The position numbers and the translations under genes are program-made. From an uncultured Micrococcales bacterium (GTDB lineage Bacteria > Actinomycetota > Actinomycetes > S36-B12 > UBA10799), in NCBI GenBank assembly GCA_937952095.1, contig CALFYG010000327.1:1-50245 (forward strand): a stretch of 50,245 nt of DNA. Reading direction: 5' to 3'. The notes under the pieces were generated by a model, which was not told the DNA's origin, made no database searches, and saw nothing but the letters and a program-made list of their open reading frames with translations. Within the stretch, counting starts at the first letter, position 1. Each line of letters opens with the position of its first letter. This document shows, piece after piece, positions 32,501 through 39,744 of the stretch.

Positions 32501-35500
32501 GGGGAGCAGACGGCGACCCTCGGGGCGATCCAACTCGTCAACGGCGCCATGACCGGACCGGAGCTTCCTGACGGGCTGGTCGACAGTCTGCGGGCCGGGG
32601 ACCTGTCGGCGCTCAACCACAACCCGGCCGAGAGCGGCTCGTTCTTCCAGACGGGTGCGCCGTTCTCGGACGCCCAGGCCGGTGGCGACATGGCGGCGGC
32701 TGTCCGTCGGGTGGCGATGGCGATGGGGCCGGGGCCGGACCGGGTCAACTTCATGGCCGACGCGTTCGACGCCATCGACACCTACGACTTCGGTGGCGAG
32801 TGGGACGGGATCTCGGTGTGGGATCCGACGTCCGAGGCCTACACGAAGCGACCGTTCACCGACAACGAGAAGGCGGTTGTCAGGGCGGCGTTCAAAGTGG
32901 GGCTCGCTCGGGACATGGGGATCGTGGGCACCACCCCCGCCATGGAGTCGGTCCCGTTCCAGGGCCACAAGCTGGTGTACGAAGGCCCGTCCGACATCAA
33001 GGTCGACCTGTCCAACTTCGGTGCCGAGCAGCGGATACCTGGCCGGTTCCGCATGGTCGACGCCGACACCCCGGCCGCCGACGTGTTCCCCGACCGCACC
33101 CCAAGGGTCGCCGAACGGGACGACGTGGTCGACACGGGCCGTGTGATGAAAGACGTGACCGAGGGTGACATCCTCGTCCACGACGGACGGATGGTGATCG
33201 TCACGTCCTACGACTGGCCCGACGGCGTCGGCGACGACGTGACCGTGTGGGCCAACGACGCCCTCACCGGCGACCCGCTGGAGTGGGAGTCGACCGGCGG
33301 TGAAGTCATGCCGGTCGTGCCCGGCAGCCCGGGCCTGGTCGACACCACCGACGTGCAGCCCGGCATGATGATCGCCCACCCGGAAACGGGTGAACGGGTG
33401 CTGGTGTCGCGCCTGTTGCCGCAGTCGGATTGGGATGAGAACGAGATCGAAGTGGTCACCGCTCCCGGTCAGCCGCCGACAACTGTGCGGACGACGATGG
33501 ACCAGCTCGTCGTGTTCGGTGACGACGACGCCGGATGGGCGAGCGTGTCGGCATCGTCGGTCGCTCCCGGCGACCGGGTCCAGACGTTCTACTCGGGCAC
33601 GACGGTGGTCGGCACAGTCACCGCCGCCACCAAGAACGACGACGGCGGGGTCGATCTCGACATCACTTTCGACACCCCCGTGTACGGCGACACCGAAGCG
33701 TCCCTCTGGTTCGACGACGGCGACGAGATCGACAAGCTGACGTTCGCAGCGTCGGGCAGCGCCGTGTACCGGGAAGTGTCCACCGGGGACCTTCGACCCG
33801 GGATGACCATGTTCGACTGGGCGAAGTTCGGCAGCGACGACGACCGGTTCACAATCACGGACGCCAAGCAGAAGAGCGACGGGTCGTGGGCCGTGTCAGG
33901 CACTTGGCAGGACGGCGACCCTGACACTGTCGTCTTGCAGGACGGGGCGACGGTCAAGGTGCTCCCCACCCCGCCAACGCCTACCGCTGCGAAACCGACC
34001 ATCAAGGCGGTGGGTTCACCGTCGGGATCCGGGTGGTCGACACCGAAGGCGATCAAGGCGGGGACGGCGTTCTGGTCCGGCGGGCAGTGGTACGGAGCCA
34101 CCAGGGACGCCGAGATCCGCGACGACGACTGGTACGAGGTGGAAGCGACCCCGTTGTTCGGCGGCGGGGCGACAACGACCCTCAAGGGCGCTCCGTCGGA
34201 TAGCCCGTCGTTCCTGGTGGACGGCAAGGTGCGGGCCATGCAAGCCGACCAGCTCTATCCGGGCATGCAGGTCGACCTGGCCGGGGACGGACAGATGCGG
34301 ACGATCGGGCTCGTCGCCCATGACGGCGACACGGTGAAGATCAAGTTGGGGCCGTCGACATCCAAGGACAAGATCCGCGACGTGACGTTGGACGGGTCGT
34401 CGGTCGTCGCCACCGTGCTCCCGACCCCCATCACCAAGGCCGAAGTCAAGGTCGGTGACGTGATCGTCAGCCCCAAGGGTCCTGTCGTCGCCATCACGCC
34501 CGGGTCGGAGTCCGCGCTGGCGTTCGGCCCGGATTCCGAGCCGTTCCAGCTCACCAGGCCGGATGCCGGGTGGACGATGCTCGGCAACGCGACGGCACGG
34601 GGCGATTCCCTGCGCCGTGCGGACGAGCTGATCCCCGGTGACCCGGTGCGGATTCCGTCGTCTGGGATTGGTGTTGTGGAGTCCGTAGCCCCAGGAGCGG
34701 GGACCAATGTGGATATCACGTTCACCAATGGTCAGACCATCTCCATGTTCTCGGCCAGAGGGGTGTCGCTTGCCGGGACTCCCGTCCTGTGGCCCGACGT
34801 GGTTCCGGGCACCGAGGTCGGTGGCCGTGACGTCGCGAACGTCGAACATCTCGGCGGGGGTGTCGTCCGGGTCGACTGGGCGGACGGTGACCCGCAAGTG
34901 TTCGGCCCGCACGACGTGGCCCGGGTGACGAGGTCGCCGAACCCCGCAACGGTCGCCGTTCCCACGGCGCCAATACCCGTTCTCGACAACGAGAAAGTGG
35001 CGCTCGGGAAGTTCATGTACCTGGGCAGCAGCTTCGGGCTTGTCACCAAGGTTGCCGCGACGGAGGGCAATGGGCTGACCGTCACCCTGCAGACAGACGA
35101 GGGTCTGCTCGACGTGCCCGGCATCGGACCGGGCGGGTCGACCCTCGCCCTGCTCGGCATCGGCGAGAACGACGACATGATCCCGGTCGGGTCGGTGCGG
35201 GCCGGTGACGTGATCGTGGACACCGACGGCCTGCCACACTACGTCGAGGTGGTGGCACCGTCAGGGTCGACCACGGTGAAGCTCACGCTCGCCGACAGTG
35301 CCGTGCCCGTGTTCGTCGATTCCGGCGAACAGGTGATCCGGGTGGACAGCGGCCCGGACGGGGACGACATCCCCAACCCGCAGGACATCGCCGTGACCCC
35401 GGAGAAGGTCGGGACGGGCCACTACAGGAAGCTGGCCGATGACGTCACCCGTGACATGCTCGACAACGGCGACATCCGGGTCTGGACCCCGAGCGTCGCT

Positions 35501-35881
35501 CGCCGGTCCTTGACGCCGACCGAAGCGTCGATATGGACCCCCGACGACTGGTGGGGGGGCTACGTCCTGGCCCGCAAGTACAACAAGTACCGGGGGACGT
35601 TCCGCGGCTACGTGGACGAGGTGATGTCGAGGCCCGACACCCCCGCACCCGGCCACGCTTCGGTGGGGATAGCGAAGGCGGCCGAGGAGAAAGCGGCCGA
35701 GGACTCCCTCCCCTGGAGCGTCGGCGACGTCGTGACCGACGAGTGGGGGATCACCCCGGACGGCGGACCGGTGAAGGTGTCCAAGGTCAGCGGGTGGACC
35801 GTGAAGTTTGAGGATCCGACCACCGGGGCGTACCTTGGCACCAAGGTGATCACCCCACCGGCCATTGCACTGGCCGAGTGA
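29534..35881 (+). CDS. Polyvalent protein with ADP-ribosyltransferase-like domain and many beta modules (copy 2)
   Basis: 2115 residues from ATG 29534, one base after the previous stop. The N-terminus repeats VWHDPGNGQFA and the same early domain as the preceding protein. Shared segments such as IDGLLDTQNG and FGPDDVVITYRGSDEP show common origin. The ART-like core has Arg871, NPLAATASTYASSF and E-x-E at YSEHEV (Glu939, Glu941), at nearly the same spacing as copy 1. From about residue 1200 to the end come some 11-12 beta-rich modules of 50-70 residues, many opening with a G-D/G-M turn (VTEGDILVHDG, VQPGMMIAHP, VAPGDRVQ, VKVGDVIV), suggesting a string of SH3-like barrels. These may spread, bind or thread through the portal. 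Confidence 0.72.
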   Translation: MAYDKLGVWHDPGNGQFAKPGFSSAKALALKTMREVIGAMTRDRVKDRHRDWVILRTDLLADYDLHAGDVVDARFVDDDWAQVTVSDPDTGFDRVVKVPWSSFDDGWESEWGPSPVRPDRDLTWKPSALADGKMSKATSSELVDGTTVRVHTAAGGVVDIVTRDEHQAEAVKGLLDNEMAGDDGLPVWEFNGIPQRSFRWTDNIASNLAILDHRGRVRVLDDNNGGRRVEIGSPPGQPPTVVTITPTSVTSSYGTGDGFSWLAPERNPAASVDDLADAAVAVAPIAPSLMSQGIPVAPTVTPDGMRFGDWLFSFKEVQDAAIGARNHLNPSSGVISVLFPKADFDVGMGVRYEGLNPDNPVGYVGTFDVDRVEDVDGVWAVALKGGTSLAFTGMDAAEVPEADALAAVERVTDGLPTFDRLDVAIGSLPFDKLTDPDPDPDTVAWMRGALVSASTATLGTPPMAYDAGDGQVLSLGGKPWGGTTLWRDKATGDVFYRYAKHPDGTPGPVNGTVLATGTTEEQARSILYGWSNGLDPSIGAAIVEQGGSISRTGRIRTGDGRTLTPDSFLAELSAWAMAGEGREGVAKLAPTVADFSSPTAFAAFGERALRVGADTPDSKLGDIVINAPSGATWASDDVDLARQKAWLSHFPVLDTFKAAIRADLDTPDGLTEEERTQVVRDRVSRTLGMFNRQRNIQLDSALARWNMDMFTVVDNANQQAGAASDKGRAALESEVVADIGLPEGLTVDEKVDRLLDRLDTLTLNDGRPAVAGIIDGLLDTQNGSWADSSQSNQATALQFAALDLQGPDVTGGFNSWKKWSDKRAEDNDYNRGFTAGQMMMARLMVASTYTLTQSDLDKRGFGPDDVVITYRGSDEPQFQMASTAGSFGDRMWVQTNPLAATASTYASSFKNGGKVVVAQRVPRSKIFATAATGTGTYSEHEVVTMGAPDGYLSALADAYPTRPDIEDVLRHTDDLSDVVNVDAIHDLPSGEQTATLGAIQLVNGAMTGPELPDGLVDSLRAGDLSALNHNPAESGSFFQTGAPFSDAQAGGDMAAAVRRVAMAMGPGPDRVNFMADAFDAIDTYDFGGEWDGISVWDPTSEAYTKRPFTDNEKAVVRAAFKVGLARDMGIVGTTPAMESVPFQGHKLVYEGPSDIKVDLSNFGAEQRIPGRFRMVDADTPAADVFPDRTPRVAERDDVVDTGRVMKDVTEGDILVHDGRMVIVTSYDWPDGVGDDVTVWANDALTGDPLEWESTGGEVMPVVPGSPGLVDTTDVQPGMMIAHPETGERVLVSRLLPQSDWDENEIEVVTAPGQPPTTVRTTMDQLVVFGDDDAGWASVSASSVAPGDRVQTFYSGTTVVGTVTAATKNDDGGVDLDITFDTPVYGDTEASLWFDDGDEIDKLTFAASGSAVYREVSTGDLRPGMTMFDWAKFGSDDDRFTITDAKQKSDGSWAVSGTWQDGDPDTVVLQDGATVKVLPTPPTPTAAKPTIKAVGSPSGSGWSTPKAIKAGTAFWSGGQWYGATRDAEIRDDDWYEVEATPLFGGGATTTLKGAPSDSPSFLVDGKVRAMQADQLYPGMQVDLAGDGQMRTIGLVAHDGDTVKIKLGPSTSKDKIRDVTLDGSSVVATVLPTPITKAEVKVGDVIVSPKGPVVAITPGSESALAFGPDSEPFQLTRPDAGWTMLGNATARGDSLRRADELIPGDPVRIPSSGIGVVESVAPGAGTNVDITFTNGQTISMFSARGVSLAGTPVLWPDVVPGTEVGGRDVANVEHLGGGVVRVDWADGDPQVFGPHDVARVTRSPNPATVAVPTAPIPVLDNEKVALGKFMYLGSSFGLVTKVAATEGNGLTVTLQTDEGLLDVPGIGPGGSTLALLGIGENDDMIPVGSVRAGDVIVDTDGLPHYVEVVAPSGSTTVKLTLADSAVPVFVDSGEQVIRVDSGPDGDDIPNPQDIAVTPEKVGTGHYRKLADDVTRDMLDNGDIRVWTPSVARRSLTPTEASIWTPDDWWGGYVLARKYNKYRGTFRGYVDEVMSRPDTPAPGHASVGIAKAAEEKAAEDSLPWSVGDVVTDEWGITPDGGPVKVSKVSGWTVKFEDPTTGAYLGTKVITPPAIALAE

Positions 35882-35896
35882 CCGAGGAGGGATCTC

Positions 35897-36154
35897 ATGA
35901 CCCTGATCCACGACTTCAACGACCCCGAACCAACGCTGCCCCGCACCCTGCACGGTTTCCTGGCCCTGCCCGGATTCGATCCGGCCCCCGTCTGGTCCTA
36001 CGCCGGGGTCACCCCGGACGACACCGTGTTCGTCGGTGACCCGTCCGACCCGGACAACCTGGTGACCACCGACATCGTGGCGGTGGCGCTGTCGCCATAC
36101 TTCCGCCAGCCGGGCGACGTCGACACCGTGCCCGCTTCTCTGCGCCGCCACTGA
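35897..36154 (+). CDS. Small hypothetical protein
   Basis: 85 residues from ATG 35897, with GAGGAGGG (35884-) a few bases upstream. Pro/Asp-rich, with FLALPGFDPAPVWSYAGV and DDTVFVGDPSDPD. The segment FDPAPVWSYAGVTPDDTVFV resembles the tail of the intein-bearing protein (FAPTPVWGDLPGTDPATVYV), hinting at a shared small module near the C-termini of the giant proteins. Function unknown. Confidence 0.55.
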   Translation: MTLIHDFNDPEPTLPRTLHGFLALPGFDPAPVWSYAGVTPDDTVFVGDPSDPDNLVTTDIVAVALSPYFRQPGDVDTVPASLRRH

Positions 36155-36167
36155 TACGTCCGACTGA

Positions 36168-36173
36168 CATGAT
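36168..36173 (+). promoter_or_regulatory. Possible -10 hexamer before a start without SD
   Basis: CATGAT lies 9 bases before ATG 36183; GGGGCCACC fills the gap and no AGGAGG-like site is present. A leaderless start is possible. Confidence 0.25.
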
Positions 36174-36182
36174 GGGGCCACC

Positions 36183-38708
36183 ATGGCCGACCAGACCGAT
36201 CTCATGGACGTGGCCGTCGACTCGGCCGTCGCCGCTTTCGACGTGTTCGTCGCCGGGGAAACCGAGGACGGGTCGCGCCTACTGACGTTCGACCCGCGGA
36301 CCCCCGTGTCGGCGACGGTCGTGTGGCGCGAGGGTGCCCCGGACGCCCTGTTGACGGTCGCCCAGGTGGAGCAGGAGACGCCGGGGATCGTCTGGTACGC
36401 CCTCCCTCCGCCAGCGGTTGCTCCCCGCACCGCAGCCGCCGATGCGCCGCCCGAGGATGCGGCACCGGTCGAAGCCCCCAAGGTGGACGAGGCGCTCGTT
36501 GCCCGCCAGCAGGCCACGCTGGACGAGGTCGAGGAACGCATCGGTGAGATCGAGGGCCGGGTCGCTGCCGTCATGTTGCGGTCCATGACCGACGAACTGT
36601 TCGACGGCGACGAACCCGAGGCGGACGATGACGGCGAGGCCAAGACGGCGTCGGCCGGGTTCGTCGAACCGCTCGGCCTTGTCCTGGCCCGCTTGGCCGC
36701 TCTCGGCGAACCGGGCAATGAGGCGGTCGAGGTTCGTATCGAGGAACTGTCGGGACGGCTCGACGCCTTGGAAGCGGCGGTCGCCGACCTGCTCGCCGAC
36801 AGTGGCCCGGACGAGGATCTCGACCTGCCTGATCCGACGGCGACGACCGTGGACGAGACGCTACCCCGCGACGAACAGGGCGGTGGCCATATTGCTGCGG
36901 CGGGGAGGCCGAAGCCCCGCCCTTTTGACCCGTCGAAGTTCCGCCCGGGGCGTCCGGTCGACGCCGACGGTGACGGGTTCGTCTATGACGGCACGATCCG
37001 TCAGCGGCCTGCCCTGCCGCCGCTGCCCAGGGGGAAGGGTGACCGTCTGGACATCCGCGCCCCGGGTGAGTGGGATGACAGGGTGAGGACCCCGGTGCGG
37101 GAGAAGGCCGGTCGCTCTCGCGGCCAGTGGGTCGAGGTCCAAGAGTCGGACCACACGCTGGCCTTGCCGGACGGCCGCCGGGTGAGCGTCAACGTGTCCG
37201 GCGAGTCCGCCCGACGCCACGTGCTGTCAACCCCGACGGTGTCGACCGGCCGCAAGGGTGAGGGCATCGAGGTGAGGGGCCGACTCCGCACCGGCGAAGC
37301 GACGTGGATGGTGGTCGACGGCGACCAGACCTTCCACGGCAAGGTGCTGACATCCAGCTTCCACTTGGTGGCCGACGAGCTGGAGATGCAGCCGGACGAG
37401 TCGCTGGAGCATTTCCGCGAGCGGGCCAAGAAGTGGGCCGTGGACCGGGCGACGAAGCGGTACCCGTTCTCGGTGGGCGACACGGTCGACGGCGGCGGTA
37501 AGCGGTGGACGGTCACCGGGTACACCGAGTCCGGCAACCCACTGGTGCGACCGATCGACTCGACCAGTGGCAAGTCTCGGGCGATGTTGGCCGACAAGCT
37601 CATCAAGGTGGTCGACCCCGACGACGTGGTGGAACCAGGCAAGCCGGACGGTCTGGCCTTGCGGCCACCACCAGCGTTCGACGTGGACGCCTTCGTCGCC
37701 GACCATCCCCGCCAGCCGGGCGAGAACTTCTTCGACTGGCAGGGCCGCATCGTCGCCGACCTGCCGCCGCAGTTGCAGTCCGACGTGCTGTTCAAGACCC
37801 GCGAGGTCTACCCGCCGTCCAGGTTCATCGCCGACGGGATCGCCCGCTGGCAGACCGAACACGGGCTGCCGCCGCTGCCCGACAACCTGATCGACACGCC
37901 GGTCGACTTGGAAGAGGCCGACGACGTGGCTCGCTTCTTCGAAGGCGCACCGGACATGTCCGACGACCCGGACGTGCGGGCTGCCTACGAGGACTTCAAG
38001 GCACAGTCGGCCGAGCAGTGGGACTTCATGACCCGACCCGAATCGGAGGGCGGGATGGGGATCACCGTCGACTTCACCGACCAGGTGGACCCGTATGCGA
38101 CGGCCGAAGAGCAACGCAACGACCTGGAGCAGAACCACCACTTGACGATCCAGTCGGGGCTCGGTGGCGACCATTCCGGCACGATGACCCAAGAAGAGTA
38201 CGACCGGTTCCGAGCGGTCCACGACGTGTTCGGACACGCCGGGATCGGGTCCGGTTTCGATCGGCACGGCGAGTACGAGGCGTGGCTTGTTCACGCTGCG
38301 ATGTACCGCGGCCAGGGTCGCCGGGCGATGTCGACCGAGTACCACGGCGTCAACTCGGCCATGTGGACGGGGGCTCCGGGTTCGCCGGGGACCGGCAAGT
38401 CTGTGCTGCTGCCCGACGAGTTCGGCGAGCCGCCGTGGTTGCGGGCCGACAAGCTGGGCGGCTATTCGGACTCGTACCTGTTGCAGCTCTGGTACTCGAA
38501 GGATCAGACCCCCCAGTTGCGGGCAGAGCTTGTCCGTCGGGGGATCTTGCCGAAGGCGGCCGCCGTGGACGATGTGGACGATGAATCGCAGCCCGACTCG
38601 TCCGACCCGGTCGACCGGCTGATCGAACTGCTGGGCCTGACAGACAAGTTCGCAGCCCTGTTCGACACCCTGCCGCTGCACGAACTACCGGAGGACGAGG
38701 ACCGATGA
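36183..38708 (+). CDS. Polyvalent protein with coiled coil, DxDxDG tag and HDVFGH domain
   Basis: 841 residues from ATG 36183. Residues 95-215 form an acidic coiled coil (ATLDEVEERIGEIEGRV; LSGRLDALEAAVADLL). The EF-hand-like tag DADGDGFVYDGT lies at 260-271. A beta module (FSVGDTVDGGGKRWTV) follows. The C-terminal domain (about 600-800) has FRAVHDVFGHAGIG (His680, His685), GEYEAWLVHAAMY, and AMSTEYHGVNSAMW. This His-rich domain recurs in phages and mobile elements in my memory, with metal-binding-like spacing, but I know no function. It overlaps the next gene by ATGA. It may combine assembly (coiled coil) with an injected enzyme. Confidence 0.65.
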   Translation: MADQTDLMDVAVDSAVAAFDVFVAGETEDGSRLLTFDPRTPVSATVVWREGAPDALLTVAQVEQETPGIVWYALPPPAVAPRTAAADAPPEDAAPVEAPKVDEALVARQQATLDEVEERIGEIEGRVAAVMLRSMTDELFDGDEPEADDDGEAKTASAGFVEPLGLVLARLAALGEPGNEAVEVRIEELSGRLDALEAAVADLLADSGPDEDLDLPDPTATTVDETLPRDEQGGGHIAAAGRPKPRPFDPSKFRPGRPVDADGDGFVYDGTIRQRPALPPLPRGKGDRLDIRAPGEWDDRVRTPVREKAGRSRGQWVEVQESDHTLALPDGRRVSVNVSGESARRHVLSTPTVSTGRKGEGIEVRGRLRTGEATWMVVDGDQTFHGKVLTSSFHLVADELEMQPDESLEHFRERAKKWAVDRATKRYPFSVGDTVDGGGKRWTVTGYTESGNPLVRPIDSTSGKSRAMLADKLIKVVDPDDVVEPGKPDGLALRPPPAFDVDAFVADHPRQPGENFFDWQGRIVADLPPQLQSDVLFKTREVYPPSRFIADGIARWQTEHGLPPLPDNLIDTPVDLEEADDVARFFEGAPDMSDDPDVRAAYEDFKAQSAEQWDFMTRPESEGGMGITVDFTDQVDPYATAEEQRNDLEQNHHLTIQSGLGGDHSGTMTQEEYDRFRAVHDVFGHAGIGSGFDRHGEYEAWLVHAAMYRGQGRRAMSTEYHGVNSAMWTGAPGSPGTGKSVLLPDEFGEPPWLRADKLGGYSDSYLLQLWYSKDQTPQLRAELVRRGILPKAAAVDDVDDESQPDSSDPVDRLIELLGLTDKFAALFDTLPLHELPEDEDR

Positions 38709-39454
38709 GCCTCATGGTCGAGGACCGGTTGGTCGTTTCGGAGCGGGCCTACGCCGAAGCTCTCATCGCCGGACACGGCGCCCGCCAGGCGGGCGTCGGG
38801 ATTCCCGGGTTCCTCAAGCGCCGTCGTGAACTGACCCCGGCCGAACTGCTCCAGCGCCGCGAAGCCGCTCTCGCATCTGCCCGCAAGCGCCGCAAGATGC
38901 GCCAGTCGGGGATCCGCAAGGCCCGCCGTCGACTCGCCGACATGCAACGGGCCGAGACGAACGCCCGGGCGAAAGCCCAACGCAAAGACGCCTGGAAGCA
39001 GCTGCGTCACTCGGCCCGTCACGCCACCGAACACGCACTCGTCGGGGAGGGACCGTTCGCCATGATTGCCCCCGAGGAGTACGGGCCGATCAGCGGCGAC
39101 GTCAGAACGTCCTACAACCCAAACGTCCCCGTCCCGCCGGAACGACTTCGGGCGATGCGGAAGGCCGCCGAGAAGCGAGCGTTCGAACGGTTGAAGTGGT
39201 CGAGGCCCCGCACCGCCGGGGTCGGACGCCCGAGCCCCCTTTCGACACCGAAAGAGATTGCTGGTAGCCACGCCCACCATCCGCACGGGCCGTCGATCCG
39301 TTGGCCCGCCCTGTACGAGCACCTGCGAGCCAAGGGCATGACCAAGGCCAAGGCGGCGCAGATATCCAACGGCATGTGGCGCAAGAAGCACGGCCTGCCA
39401 CCCAAGTCCGTGCCGGGCACCAAGGGTCTGGTCGGCATCGGAAAGGTGGCGTGA
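38705..39454 (+). CDS. Basic helical head-associated protein
   Basis: 249 residues, ATG 38705 in an ATGA overlap. Strongly basic: RRRELTPAELLQRREAALAS, then a long Arg/Lys helix (ARKRRKMRQSGIRKARRRL). The segment FLKRRRELTPAELLQRREAAL resembles FRRKHPLSPAELAQRKKAAL in the maturation protease tail. The C-terminus (YEHLRAKGMTKAKAAQISNG) is a small helical module found in many phage proteins. Likely to bind DNA or the scaffold inside the head. Confidence 0.6.
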   Translation: MSLMVEDRLVVSERAYAEALIAGHGARQAGVGIPGFLKRRRELTPAELLQRREAALASARKRRKMRQSGIRKARRRLADMQRAETNARAKAQRKDAWKQLRHSARHATEHALVGEGPFAMIAPEEYGPISGDVRTSYNPNVPVPPERLRAMRKAAEKRAFERLKWSRPRTAGVGRPSPLSTPKEIAGSHAHHPHGPSIRWPALYEHLRAKGMTKAKAAQISNGMWRKKHGLPPKSVPGTKGLVGIGKVA

Positions 39455-39455
39455 C

Positions 39456-39662
39456 ATGGGGTCATGTTGCGGTGGTGCTCCGGCGGCGGTGATCGACCCG
39501 TTCCGGGCCGGGGACGAAGGCTGGACGGTCATCTATCCGCACGAAGCTCAGCGGCTGTTCCCGTCGGAGGAAACGGCCCGGGCGTTCATGGACTCGTCGC
39601 ACTTGCGGGGCCGGTTCACGCTGGTGTCCCCGGACGGCGATGTTGTCGTCGTCCCCGATTGA
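39456..39662 (+). CDS. Small MGSCCGG protein of the head region
   Basis: 68 residues, ATG 39456 one base after the previous stop. The start MGSCCGG has two Cys and Gly; actinophages commonly have a small Cys/Gly-started protein near the capsid gene, of unknown role. The rest is a compact alpha/beta pattern (GWTVIYPHEAQRLF, SEETARAFMDSS, RFTLVSPDGDVVVVP), as in small stabilising proteins. It could decorate or stabilise the capsid; not shown. Confidence 0.6.
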   Translation: MGSCCGGAPAAVIDPFRAGDEGWTVIYPHEAQRLFPSEETARAFMDSSHLRGRFTLVSPDGDVVVVPD

Positions 39663-39744
39663 TCGTTTCTGGCACATCCGCCCGGAAGGATGACACCCGT
39701 AATCGGGGTGATCCCGAACGGCTCGCCACAGGAGACACAGGCAC

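Noticed and set aside
29918..33379. A 1153-codon open frame on the minus strand
   Set aside because: It mirrors the plus-strand ART-like gene. Very GC-rich DNA with G/C third positions leaves antisense frames open; the translation is Arg/His/Gly-rich with no domain pattern.
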